Assembly (NCBI GenBank): GCA_963402885.1
Contig: OY727102.1
Location: 1,736,001-1,800,000 of the forward strand
Reading direction: 5' to 3'
Source of the DNA: Antedon bifida
Taxonomy: Eukaryota > Echinodermata > Crinoidea > Comatulida > Antedonidae
DNA length: 64,000 nucleotides
Each line of letters begins with the position of its first letter. Position 1 is the first letter of the stretch. This document shows positions 18,901-33,900 of this stretch, in pieces. The notes under the pieces are model-generated. The model was not told where the DNA came from and ran no database searches. It saw nothing but the letters and a program-made list of their open reading frames with translations. The position numbers were made by a program, and so were the translations under genes.

Positions 18901-21900
18901 CAAATCTTCGTAGTCCATAATAAGCAATGACATCTTGTAACTCCTTTTGTCCAACTTCTTTCAGAGCCCTAAACAATCGCTTCCGGTAAGAGGATAACTT
19001 TTCACCAGTACCTTTGACGTTGTTATCTTTCATATACTGCTTTACCAGATCTACAGCAAGCTGCAAACCTGATAATTCGGCAACTTCAAAAAGGATGGTG
19101 ACGTCATCAGGTTTGATTTCACCGTTGTCATGGAGTACATTGAACAGATCAGTTGCTATGAATTCAGTACGTGTGAGGTCTGCTCTAGGAATAACATCAA
19201 ACAAGCAACATTTTAGCCAAAGGTATCTTTGGCCATCATAGTGTTTTCCAAGATCATATTTGAGGTCGTTGAACTTGGTTTGTAAGGCTGACATTTCACT
19301 AGATATTGGCTTGGTCTGAAATTCTTCAGACAACTCTGTACAAAGACAAAATATAAGAAAATTATTTTCAACAAATAGTATTATTATGACACGAACACTG
19401 GAAAATAATACAATTACAACAATATCAGGTCAATTAGAATTGAATTATGAATACCAGGAACCACACAAGATGAGAAAATAGGTGAAGGCAATTACACAGG
19501 ATTAACGTTTTGTGGTATTAAAGTCTTTATATGCATTTATGCTGTTAAAACCAACATATAAATTTAATACAAAGTTATTGGTACAACCATGGACCTATTA
19601 TAGGTACAACTATGATTATATAAAAATAAACACTGTGCATAAATTGATGATGTTGAACAGTAATGGTATAAGAGCAAAGGACTGGTACAAGTTATTATCT
19701 TGGCAAGTATCTTGTTCCTTAGTTAAAGTTGGTGCAAATTAAAACAAACAATTGTATATTTGTAAGATGAGGCTTTTTTTTCCAGAAATATTAATGATAA
19801 CAAAGATTTAATTATAACAAAGCTGATTAAGACAATGATAAAGCAAAAACAGAACAACTTACCAGTTGAAAAAAAGTGTTTTATATGAGCAGTACCCATA
19901 GCATTCTTTCTTCCACATGGAACCAAATCATTTTGCAAACACTTGTCAAGATCAATTAAGTGATGCTCATATGGTTCACAAGCAGTGCACAACACACGTA
20001 GATTGTAGCCAATGCCCTCGTAGATGTTGCAAACAGTTTTCAGTTGCTCCTTCAGGTAGTTTAGAACCTAAACATGGATTGACATTTAATTTTGGGAGAT
20101 TTATGTGTTACATATTAAATTTATTTTTATTCATTTTTTTTTTATTTAAAACATATTTATACAGGATAACAAAATTCAGAAATAGGGTGATTTTAAATAT
20201 GGTCCTGTTTAAAGCCGTAACACAAACAAATGTGTTATTTGTTTAAATGTAATAATCTAATATTGGTTACCTCTATACAGACACTAGGTTGTGGTTCAGA
20301 TATCAACTTTTGTTCGGTCTCATTATCTGCTGTACCAACACGACGCTTGATTTTATTCCAGCGTGATATTTCAAGCTATTAAGGAAGATTTAACAAACAT
20401 TAATAACAAACTCATCAGATTTAATTCCTAATAATACACAATTTAATTTATTTTGCAGAGTTTGTGCATTATGATACGATCATACTAAGAAAGCAAAAGT
20501 GTGCAAAACAGACAGACAGAAAGCAAATCGCATACACTACATTTCAACTTACATTGGTTATAATATTTAAATACCAATTTTCTAAATCTTAAAACTAGTA
20601 ATATAATTAGTATATATAAAAATATGATATAATCGTTTTTATAGGGCGTTAAATGCAAATTTTAAATACATTTTTCTAATTGTCTTTTTTATACTTTTAA
20701 TGTAATTTTTAATATATGTTTTTTAATATTTTATTATTATATAATGTACATTAAATTTAAAGTTTTTATATCTGTCAAATTGTACTCATTTCAGCCTTTG
20801 GCTGCCTGTATGATTCCTTTTATTTAATAAAAATATCTTGAATAATAATAATAATGAATTCTGTAATTTATTTCATACCTTTAATGCGTATGGTTTTTCC
20901 TTTTCATGGTTAATTTTGACAGAACCTAAACTGACAGTGTGATCACTAAATTTGAAATCACTACGATTCCGGAACACTTCTGAATCATCACTACCCTTTT
21001 CGGTCATCAATTCAAGGAATGCAACAACCAACGTGTTGTACACAGCATCAGGAAGAAAATCTGTTGGAGTCAGATAGAGTGATACAGTTTGTTTGTCATC
21101 TGCTGTGACTTTCAGAATGTCTTTTTTGTCAACTTTCATTCGGCAAGGAACCAGGAATACGCGATTATCTTCTTCAATTCCCTGTTAATATAAACATCAC
21201 AATTACACATAAATTGGTACAAGTGATTAGTATTAGAGCTTAATCAAAGAAACGATTATAAGTTTATAGTATGTACCAACCTTTTTCTTCTCAAAGAGCA
21301 AACGAAAAACTTTCATCAATTCTACAAAGATTTCAAAGAGATCTTCATATTTGTTCTGCCACAAATAACGTAGTAATTTCTCATCAAGAACTCCTTCATT
21401 GCTAAGCTTTTCCCATAGCTTCTGTAATTGTTTCCGATCTTCTGCTTCGATCTGTGTACAAAAAATTATAGTACAAACAGATTCCAAATGCAATAGAGCT
21501 ACTGATATACAACTAATACCAGGTTTCAAGAACTATATTAATCAGGGTCACTATTATTTTACTTTTATTTCCAATCTAGTATATTAAAATCTAGTTATAT
21601 ATAATATGCATTTACTAACCTTTTCAAACGTTGGTGTAACTACTGTGATAACTTTAGTCAAAATTTCAATCATCCAGTGAAGATTTGTTATTACAATGTT
21701 TCTTAATTTCTCATTAGTGCCGGTGTACATGATTATTCCAGTGTCATTCAGATAACTTATGGCAGTGGTGAGTACATCTTGAAGAATTCCACATTGAGTT
21801 GCAATCTCAGAAACCTAATGCAGAATTGACATTTTATTATTATTATTACACTAAATTCACTCAACAAATAAATAATTAAACAGGACAGTACTAGTAGTAC

Positions 21901-24900
21901 AATAATAATAGCCACTACTACGTACTACAAGTACAGTATTGGATACAGACTGCTCATGTCCGCATTACTGACAATGTTTGATTACAATTATTATACAAGT
22001 AAATATTTTGAGTACACATACAACATGTTGAATGATAGAATTCTACAACTATACATTGAAAACCAAATTAATTCAAACTCTTACCTCTGTCAAGGTAATG
22101 TACAATCTTGTTTTTCCAATTATTTGCAACTTTTCCTGGAAATTAACCCACTTTACAGGAACTTTCTTCACCATTGCTTTCATGTATCTACCAACGTTTT
22201 GTTTAAGTTTTTCAATACCTTCATGTGACTTTACAGTGTTATCCACCATGTACATTTCACGATCTACATGCTTGGCATACGGCATTCCTTTCATTGCATC
22301 AAACATCTGCATGAACATCTCCTCAGCCTTTATTTGATGAAATTGTATAATCATAACATTACTAACTAATAAAATATGTTTCTTTTCTATCTTATACTAC
22401 AAATCTGTTGAGCATAATGCAGGTTCAGTTTTGTCAAATGTTTTGTTGAAAAGTTATATAAATGTATACTACAGTTATTACCTTTATCTGTTTTTCTGTT
22501 GGTGTTCCTGACAATTTGTCCATATGTGTAGCAATCAAACAGATTGGAGGTGACTCTATGCTTTTGCCATCAATTAAAATAGGGTTTCCTGAAAGATGCT
22601 GTAACACAGTATGTTCATAAATGGACCTTATCCAGAACAAATTCATGTCCAAATTTGTCATTCCAAGTGAATCCTGAAATCAAAATGAAAATCAAATTGT
22701 AATTTAAAGTACTAACATTATAACTATAATCATGCAATACCAAGTTATGTTTTAAATTAAACAATTGACTGTGAATAAATTTTACTTACTATTGACGAAT
22801 CTCGTGGATTAGCTAATTCATTCAAGTTGTCCGTAACACAAAATGCCACACAATACGACACTTTATTTGTGAGGAAAAACTAAAAAAATACAAAAAGCTA
22901 ATAATGATCATATAATTTTTCCTTGTCAGTTGGAATTTTAGATTCATTGTAGTTATCTGTGAGTGTCATAACAGTCAAAATGTTATACGGGTTATATGGG
23001 TTTATTGGTAGTAAGGACACCTTAAGGAAATCTTGCATATCAGCTTAAGCTTCGGAATGCTATACATGAATTTAATTTAATAACTCAATGTTCATGAATT
23101 TATGAGAATTCCCTGAATATTTTGAAAAAAATGTCACTCACAGTACACTGTACTAGTCTATTACATTAATCGAAAAATTATAAACTATATAAATAAAAAA
23201 GATGCACATCTTGTACAACACAAATTATCTCAAAACAATGCATTAAACAAACATACCCTGTGTGTTATGTAGTAGTCTAGTTGACCAGCATAGTCCCATA
23301 TACTAGTTATGTCACTCACATCTACCTTTCCTGTTGCCTTTGTAAAACCTTTCCTTGCAATATTCACAACTTTAGCCCAGGTTTTATCATTGCCTATTTA
23401 AACACAATAACAAAAAATCACTATTATTATTATGGTAATATTGCTTGATATCTGCAAATATAAAAAATAATAACATTCTAATGTTTTAGTATATGTGCCT
23501 ACCTTCATCTAATTCCTTTTCTAACGCATGTGAACGGATTTGCTTGGATAGTTCAACACCTTTACAAAGCAAGAAAAATGAAACATGTATATTTATAGAT
23601 CAACAATATTTAAAAATAAAATACATGTTTAAATACATTCTAACATTGTTCTATCATTCTGAACTATGCTTTGTTAGTTTGTTTGATGCTCACCATCTAC
23701 ATCTTTCACTTTCTTCCACTTTCTACAATCCTTTTCTGCTTGAAACACTGTAGTTGTTACGATACCATCTGTTGATGGCTCTCTGGAATTAAACCTAATA
23801 ATAATGCATAGTAATGTTAAACATAATTAAAGAATATTCAAGACTGAAACATATATTATTTGCTGAAAAACAGAAATTATAAAAAAAAATGTAAAAAGCA
23901 ATCCTAGCTAGCATATAGGTTTACTTTTATACATCTATGCATTTGAGTAAAGGTATTAAAAAAAATCATCTAATATTAATTTAAAAAATACAAAAATACT
24001 AATATTAAACAGGATTTTACAGTTTCTAAGTTTTCAATAATTCTGTCTGAAAATTCAATTCAATTCAACAGGGAATAATGTTTTTGAATAAACAAACAGG
24101 CTTTCTTTTCAAAGTACTATTGATACATTACTACAACAAACACTTATCGATTTTTCAGGATAAGAGTAACATTAATTTTAGTATTCTCTGGTTATTTGTT
24201 ACCTTTCACCAAGCATAGCCTTTACACAACTAGTCTTGCCAGCACCTTCTTTCCCAAGAAACATACATCTTGAATTCACAACTGCAATCTCACCATTTTG
24301 AAGCTCATATTTGTATTTTTTAATAGCATATTTACCCTTGGAATATATCTCTGCTGGAACTAATATTTCTAATATAAAAATATTAATATTATAACACTTT
24401 CAAAATGTCAAATTTCAAATTCACTTTTTTATTAACATCTAAATAGAAATTGATAAATAATTTAATTTTTTGTCAAAGATGTATTGTTCCCCCCAAAACA
24501 TGAAAAATGAAGACTTTGAATAAGCCATTATGCAGTTTTAATAAAGTTATTCACTTTCGTGGAGAGAAAAAAAGAACAAAATAATAATTTCACTTAACAA
24601 GCAAAATAATGTCTGACAGACAATTATGACTATTTTTGGCTTTGAAGCAAAAATAAAATTTTTTTCAAGTAGGCTACTGTAAATCATTATTTTTTTCGAT
24701 CCAATTTTTTGTCAAAGTGAACTAGCATTTTGAAATATACTGTTGGAACTAATAAATCTAAAATAAAAATATCAATATCAAATTTAAAACAATGTCAAAT
24801 TTCAAATCAATTTGTATTGTTCACAAATAACTCCTTACAAGTTATATATATAAAGTAAGGCATACTTACTGTCAACAAATGTTAAAATCTTGTTCTTTTC

Positions 24901-27900
24901 ATCTGGGTATGTGAATATATTTTTTTCTAAAACAGTCATTGGTGTATTTCCTTCCTATAAACAAATTAATGTTTAAGTTAGAATTAAGAAATAATATGAA
25001 TTGATATTGGCTACTGAGCCAGCCAGACACCTTTCTCAAATAAAAAAACATTATCAATATTCTAATAGTAGACTATCTATACATACGAAAAATAAACACC
25101 CATTAGTAGGCCTAAGCTAATAATGTGTAAAAGAGACAAACTGCTAGTATGCTTCATATACAGAAACTACTGTACCATTAAACCTATGGTGTTTTCATGC
25201 TATCTCAAAGTCAGATTAAATAGCAAACTCCTTTATTGTATTTATTTATTATTAGTATTAAAGCAATTTTTAAAATTTAACAATTCAACAACATCAAATG
25301 AATAATAATAATTTTAAAACTCATATTGTCACATTTTAATATATTGGTATCTTTGTTAAACAATAAAAACATATTGTTAAGATATGGTAGTAGACCCTTT
25401 CCAAATCTATTTGTGGTACAACCAAAATTTCCATATCTCTTCATACTACAAAGTTGCATATAATGGTGTGTGGAATTTAGTTCTTTTCTATTGGAAAGGA
25501 AATCGGCGAGCCATTGCATGATAGAACCAATATTATGGTAGTCTATAAAGTCTATAAAGGCCATGCGATGATCCATAAAGTCAAATGGCTTTTAGTGAAA
25601 TAATTAATTTATGGCACATTTTTATATATTTTATGCTGTAAATTATGTTATTTGCTATTTTGTTATTATATTACAAATAGTTAAAGACTAAAAGTAGAAC
25701 TAAAAAAATCTTTATATAATTATAATAATCATGAAGTTTAAAAAAAAACTAGATAAAAGATTTTTCTGACACATTAACAATTATACATTTTACTCTGTTA
25801 TGTTAGGTTTACAATACTATAATATATATTATTCATATTATAATATTATACCATTCTCCATGTATGTAATAAGTATGTGTAAGTTTGTATGTACTGTCAT
25901 ACAGTAAGTGTTTATTAGTGACAAAATTACCTTATTTTGCAATGTTAATGGTAAACCTTGCTTTATAAAAAATGACACTAATTCCAAGGTACAATTTCCA
26001 TAACGCAGATAAAAATGAAGTGGAGTATTTCCATCCTTGATAAACAAAATCATAATCATAAGTTCAATAATATTGATAACATATATATAAGTATTAATAA
26101 GTGCTAAATAGAAAACCAATAAATTTATAGCAAAACACATCTCATCACAGAAGGTATACCGTGTATATTCTCTTGCAACTTAATCCTGTAGTAAATTTGT
26201 TGCAGTTAAATTCATTATAATTTACGTCATTGTCTACCTTTGTTACAGTATCTTTACATAGTAATTTATGCAATCTTATGAATCGGTATACCTAGTTTTG
26301 AAAATAATTTTATTTTGAAATTAGTAAATTATTTCTTTTTTGTTGATCCAATACAAGAAAACAAATAAGAATGTGTAAGATTGTGTAAGTACTGTCATAC
26401 AGTAATTGTATAATTGTGAAAAAAAAAATACCTTATTTTGCAAAGTTAATGATGCACCTTGCTGTATGAGAAATGTCACTACAGGTATTTCCAAGGTGTA
26501 GAATCCACTACCCACATACAAATGAAGTGGGGTGTTTCCATCCTTGAGGAACAAAATCATAATCATATGTTCAATAATATTGATAACAGCTATATAAGTA
26601 ATTGATAAGTACTAAATAGACAACCAATAAATGTATAACAAAAAACATCTCATCACATATGGTAAAGTATACTTCTTATGAATCGTTATACCTAGTCTTG
26701 AAAATAATTTTTTTGTTGATCCAATACAAGAAAACAAATAAGTATGTAATAAGTATTTGTAAATTTGTGTATGTACTGTCATACAGTAAGTATATAATTG
26801 TGGAAAAAAAAAACTTACCTTATTTTGACATATTAATGACGCACCTTGCTGTATGAGAAATGTTACTATTTCCAAGGTATGCTCTTTATAACAGAAATAC
26901 AAATGAAGTGAAGTGTTTCCATCCTTGATGAACAAAATAATATTCATAAGTTCAATAACATTGATAACAGCTATATGAGTAATTGATAAGTACTAAATAG
27001 ACAACCAATAAATGTATAGCAAAACATATCTCATCACAAATGGTAAAGTATACTGTGTGTATTCTCTTGCAACTTAATCCTGTAGTAAATTTGTTGCAGT
27101 AAAGTTCATTATAATTTAGATCATTGTCTACCTTTGTTACAGTATCTTTACATAGTAATTTAAGCAATCTTATGAATCGGTGTACCTAGTTTTGAAAATA
27201 ATTTTATTTCGAAATTAGTAAATTATTTCTTTTTTGTTGATCCAATACAAGAAAACAAATAAGAATGTGTAAGATTATGTAAGTACTGTCATACAGTAAT
27301 TGTATAATTGTGAAAAAAAAATACCTTATTTTGCAATTTTAGTGATTTACCATCCTGTATGAGGCATGTCACTATTTCTAAGGTACGTTCATTAGGAATA
27401 TTCACATACAAATGAAGTGGGGTGTTTCCATCCTTGATGAACAAAATCATAATCATAAGTTCAATAATATTGATAACAGCTATATAAGTAATTGATAAGT
27501 ACTAAATAAACAACCAATAAATGTATAGCAAAACATATCTCATCACAAATGGTAAAGTATACTGTGTGTAATCTCTTGCAACTTAATCCTGTAGTAAATT
27601 TGTTGCAGTTAAGTTCATTATAATTTACTGTCTGCCTTTGTTACAGTATCTTTACATAGTAATTAATTATGCAATCTTATGAATCGGTATACCTAGTTTT
27701 GAGAATAATTTTATTTTGAAATTAGTAAATTATTTCTTTTTGTTGATCCAATACAAGAAAACAAATAAGAATGTGTAAGATTGTGTAAGTACTGTCATAC
27801 AGTAATTGTATAATTGTGAAAAAAAAATACCTTATTTTGCAATGTTAGTGATTCACCATCCTGTATGAGGCATGTCACTATTTCTAAGGTACGTTTATAT

Positions 27901-30900
27901 GTACTATTCACATACAAATGAAGTGGGGTGTTTCCATCCTTGATGAACAAAATCATAATCATAAGTTCAATAATATTGATAACAGCTATATAAGTAATTG
28001 ATAAGTACTAAATAAACAACCAATAAATGTATAGCAAAACAAATCTCATCACAAATGGTAAAGTATACTGTGTGTAATCTCTTGCAACTTAATCCTATAG
28101 TAAATTTGTTGCAGTTAAGTTCATTATAATTTACTGTCTGCCTTTGTTACAGTATCTTTACATAGTAATTAATTATGCAATCTTATAAATTGTTATACCT
28201 AGTCTAGAAAATAATGAGTAAATTATTTCTTTTTTGTTGATCCAATACAAGAAAACAAAAAGTATGTAATAAGTGTGTGAACGTTTGTGTATGTACTGTT
28301 ATACAGTAAATGTATAATTGTGAAAAAAATTTCCAAGGTACAATTTCTATAACCCAGATACAAATGAAGTGGAGTGTTTCCATCCTTGATGAACAAAATC
28401 ATAATCATAGTTCATATTCATAGTTAGTAATATTGATAACAGCTATATAAGTAATTAATAAGTGCTGAATATACAACTACTAAATGTATAGCAAAACACA
28501 TATTATGTGAAAAAAAAAATTACCTTATTTTGCAATGTTAGTGATTCACCATCCTGTATGAGCAATGTCACTATTTCAAAGGTACGTGTTTCATATCTTT
28601 CACTCAAATACAAATGAAGTGGGGTGTTTCCATCCTTGATGAACAAAATCATAATCATAAGTTCAATATATTGATGCTATATAAGTAATTGATAAGTGCT
28701 AAATAGGCAACCAATAAAAGCCGTAAAGTATACTGTGTGTATTCTCTTGCAACTTAATCCTATAGTAAATTTGTTGCAGTTAAGTTCATTATAATTTACT
28801 GTCTGCCTTTGTTACAGTATCTTTACATAGTAATTAATTATGCAATCTTATAAATTGTTATACCTAGTCTAGAAAATAATGAGTAAATTATTTCTTTTTT
28901 GTTGATCCAATACAAGAAAACAAAAAGTATGTAATAAGTGTGTGAACGTTTGTGTATGTACTGTTATACAGTAAATGTATAATTGTGAAAAAAATTTCCA
29001 AGGTACAATTTCTATAACCCAGATACAAATGAAGTGTAGTGTTTCCATCCTTGATGAACAAAATCATAATCATAGTTCATATTCATAGTTAGTAATATTG
29101 ACTAGACATGAAACTCGTCACTTTGACGAGTTAGTTATCCGCACAACGACAAACGCCACGTGCACGTCATACGTTGGAATATTGCACACAGATAAAGATT
29201 ATGGCATTATGACAAGAACTGAAGAATATGATATGCTGTTAGTGCTGAATTCTGTCAATTTGTGTCATATAGTATATACATGCAAAGAGTATAATCTGTA
29301 TACATATTACATACAGTGTAGAATAGGTGAAATTACGGGACCCGCCATTTATTCCAATTTTTAACATGGCGACGGTATCAAAATGAAACACTTAAATAGC
29401 AATTTCTGGAGGAAATTATCTCAGGAACAACATATTAACGTGTAGAAGAAATTTGAATACGTAAAATATAGATGCGCACCCTTTTAAATGTGATGAACTA
29501 TTACGCAAAATATGAAAATACGACTTTTTTTATTCAACTGGCCATATGATGACGTCACAACATCCGATTGGCAAAATGTTTACATGAATTCGTATCTACA
29601 ATCCAATAGCTTCCAGAAAACGTTTTAATCGTGATTATCACATTTTATTCTTACGAGCTATTACAGATTAAAATTTACTGTAAAGATGAAATTAATGACC
29701 CACGTAAATATTTTTATCTCATGCTAAAGAAAGTTGATTGACCTACACAATATATAAATGTAGGAGAAAAAGGAATACAGATAAGCGTCTAAATTGTTTT
29801 CAAAATTACTAGGAAAGACTTGAAAAATATAATTCAAGAGAAAAAAATATGTTTTTAACGCTACGTGCGCACCGCGTGCGTAAAAAATTGCGCGCCCGTG
29901 GGAATTTTTGACATGCTCAAAATGACAAGAAACGCATAAAAAGTTGATTAGAAATTAATTTTGCGCATTTTGAAATTTTAAATGCGCGTGCGCGCGTAAC
30001 TTCTTGTGAAACATGCCATTTTTAATCCGTAGAAAGTTTGCCCCTGATATGACTTAAATTTTGTCAAAGTGTCAATACTAAATGACTTTTGGTATTTAAT
30101 CTATAATCAATCATTGAAATTCATAAAATTGCGCGTAAGTCACGTTGCGCAACTATGACGTCATTCAAAAATAGGAGGTGCACAACTTCACGTAAATGCC
30201 CATATGTTGTCAAAGTTATGAAATGTTATGTTTACACATTTTAGAGAAACGCGACTCACAAAAAGGAAGGAAGGATCCAAGAATAATACAGAAAAACTAG
30301 ATTTGAACTCGTCACTTTGACGAGTTCGGGTTATCCGCGCAAACGCAACATGCACATACGTTTAAAATATATGAACGTCGAAAATTATTATGCCATCCTA
30401 TGACATGAATTAAATATGTTTACAGTGCTGAATTGTACCTATTTTGTAGCATACAGCATATTACAGTATTTACAGAATACACTGTATATGTTATATACAG
30501 TGGTAGCATAGACGAAATTACGAGACCCATCTTTTAAAGCCAATTATTAACACGATGACGTCATCAAATTGACTTATAAAGATAACTATTTTAGAAGATA
30601 ATTATCTAAATAATTACATTAATACAAATTTGAATAATTTTGGGCACGTGAAAGTGAGATGCGCTCTCGTTTAAACGCAATGAACTTTTACGCAAGAGAT
30701 GAAAATACGACTTTTTTTATTCAACTGGTTATATGATGACGTCACAACATCTGATTTGAAAAATGTTTACATGAATTCATATCTACAATCCACTAGCTTC
30801 CAGAAAACCTTTTAATTATGATTATCACTTTTTATTCTGACGAGCTATAACAGATTGAAATTTACTGTAAAGATGAAAATAGGTGACCCACGTTATTTAC

Positions 30901-33900
30901 ATTTTTAGACATGATGACGTCATAAAAATTAAAATATATTTAACTCATGCGAAAGATAGTTAATTGACCTAGACAGTATTAAAATATCGGGTGAAATGGA
31001 ATACGTATAAGCGAGATGCGCTCTATTTATTGTGATGAGCAATAACGAAACAGTAAAAAATCCTATATTTTACATTCGTGTGGCTATACGATGACGTCAT
31101 AACATCCGAGAGGTAAAAATTCTGCATGAATTCATATCTACAATTTATCTTCTTGCATAATAAGTTAAAAAAATTGGGGGTCACCTTTGATCCTGAAGAG
31201 CTATAATAGATTCAAAATAGGCATATATTTTACAATATTTTGTAACTTTTTCAACTAAAACGTGCGCAAATGTTATAAATCAACGTGTTCGTATGACGTC
31301 ATTTTAATTTGAAATGATGTCAATCTTTTTTTAAATGACTAGGAAAGTCTGGAAAATCACAATTCAAGAGAAAAAACATGATTTTCATACTCCGTCCGAA
31401 CATCTACATACATCTTACGCGCAACATTTTTCGCGCGCGCGGGAATTTTTGACATGCTCAAAATGTCATGTTCAGCGCAGAAAGTTGATTAGAAATTAAT
31501 TTTGCGCATTTTGAAACTTTAAATGCGCGTGCGCGCGTAACTTCTTGTAAAACATGCCATTTTTAATCCATAGAAAGTTTGCCTTTGATATGACTTAAAT
31601 ATTCACCAAATGTCAATACAAAATGACTTTTATTTTTTATCCTATGATCAATCATTGAAATTCATAAAATCGCGCGTAAGTCACGTTGCGCAACTCTGAC
31701 GTCATTCAAAATATGGAGGTGCACAACTTCAGGTAAATGTCCATATAATGACAAAGTTATACAAAAGATATATTCACAAGCAATAGGGGATATGCGACGC
31801 ACAAAAATCCGGGAAAGAAAGAAGAATAACAAAGAAGATGAAAAAAAAGATATTTACAATCACATGGGTTATCCTGCGGATAACCAAAAATATTGATCCC
31901 ATACAATAACAAGGAGTTATCCGCTCTACCAAGCGGATAACTAATAACAGCTATATAAGTAATTAATAAGTGCTGAATATACAACTACTAAATGTATAGC
32001 AAAACACATATTATGTGAAAAAAAAAACTAGACATGAAACTCGTCACTTTGACGAGTTAGTTATCCGCACCACGACAAACGCCACGTGCACGTCATACGT
32101 TGGAATATTGCACACAGATAAAGATTATGGCATTATGACAAGAACTGAAGAATATGATATGCTGTTAGTGCTGAATTCTGTCAATTTTGTGGCATATAGT
32201 ATATACATGCAAACAGTATAAGCTGTATACATATTACATACAGTGTAGAATAGGTGAAATTACGGGACCCGCCATTTATTCCAATTTTTAACATGGCGAC
32301 GGTATCAAAATGAAACCCTTAGATAGCAATTTCAGAAGTAAATTATCTCAGGAACAACATATTAACGTGTAGAAGAAATTTGAATACGTAAAATATAGAT
32401 GCGCACCCTTTTAAATGTGATGAACTATTACGCAAAATATGAAAATACGACTTTTTTTATTCAACTGGCCATATGATGACGTCACAACATCCGATTGGCA
32501 AAATGTTTACATGAATTCGTATCTACAATCCAATTGCTTCCAGAAAACGTTTTAATCGTGATTATCACATTTTATTCTTACGAGCTATTACAGATTAAAA
32601 TTTACTGTAAAGATGAAATTAATGACCCACGTAATTAAAATTTTTAGGCATGATGACGTCATAAAAATTAAAATATTTTTATCTCATGCTAAAGAAAGTT
32701 GATTGACCTACACAATATATAAATGTAGGAGAAAAAGGAATACAGATAAGCGTGATGCGTTCCATTGAATGTGATGAGCAATAACGAAAGAGACAAAAAT
32801 CCTATATTTTACATTCGTGTGGCCATACGATGACGTCACAATGTTTTTTTAGCCTTATTGATGCATGATCCGATATCTACAACTCATCAACTTCTAGATT
32901 TTGTAATAAAAATAAACGGTTAACGGTTTACTTTAGAAACTATGACTGTTTAAAAAAAGACATAATTTTGGCGATTTTTTAAGCTTTTTCATAAAAAAAC
33001 GCGCACGAATTGTCTAATTCAACGTGTTCGTATGGCGTTATTTAAACTGAAAAAGGTCTAAATTGTTTTCAAAATTACTAGGAAAGGCTTGAAAAATATA
33101 ATTCAAGAGAAAAAAATATGTTTTTAACGCTACGTGCGCACCGCGCGCGTACAAAATTGCGCGCCCGTGGGAATTTTTGACATGCTCAAAATGACAAGAA
33201 ACGCGTAAAAAGTTGATTAGAAATTAATTTTGCGCATTTTGAAATTTTAAATGCACGTGCGCGCGTAACTTCTTGTGAAACATGCCATTTTTAATCTGTA
33301 GAAAGTTTGCCCCTGATATGACTTAAATTTTGTCAAAGTGTCAATACTAAATGACTTTTGGTTTTTAATCTATGATCAGTCATTGAAATTCATAAAATTG
33401 CGCGTAAGTCACGTTGCGCAACTATGACGTCATTCAAAAATAGGAGGTGCACAACTTCACGTAAATGCCCATATGTTGTCAAAGTTATGAAATGTTATGT
33501 TTACACATTTTAGAGAAACACGACAAAACATATACAGTTTATTCTTTTAATCCGCTTGGTATACCAAGCGGATAACTCCTTGTTATTGTATGAGATCAAT
33601 ATTTTTTTTCTGTATTATTCTTCTTTCCTTCCTTCCTTTTTGTCGTGTGTCGTGGGAATTTTTGACATGCTCAAAATGACAAGAAACGCATAAAAAGTTG
33701 ATTAGAAATTAATTTTGCGCATTTTGAAATTTTAAATGCGCGTGCGCGCGTAACTTCTTGTGAAACATGCCATTTTTAATCCGTAGAAAGTTTGCCCCTG
33801 ATATGACTTAAATTTTGTCAAAGTGTCAATACTAAATGACTTTTGGTTTTTAATCTATAATCAATCATTGAAATTCATAAAATTGCGCGTAAGTCACGTT

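Larger units (their letters stand above)
28190..29100. repeat. 665-bp tandem duplication in the ankyrin array
   Basis: Bases 28223-28408 recur at 28888-29073 with very few differences, including the truncated ankyrin exon and its deletion. Confidence 0.75.
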
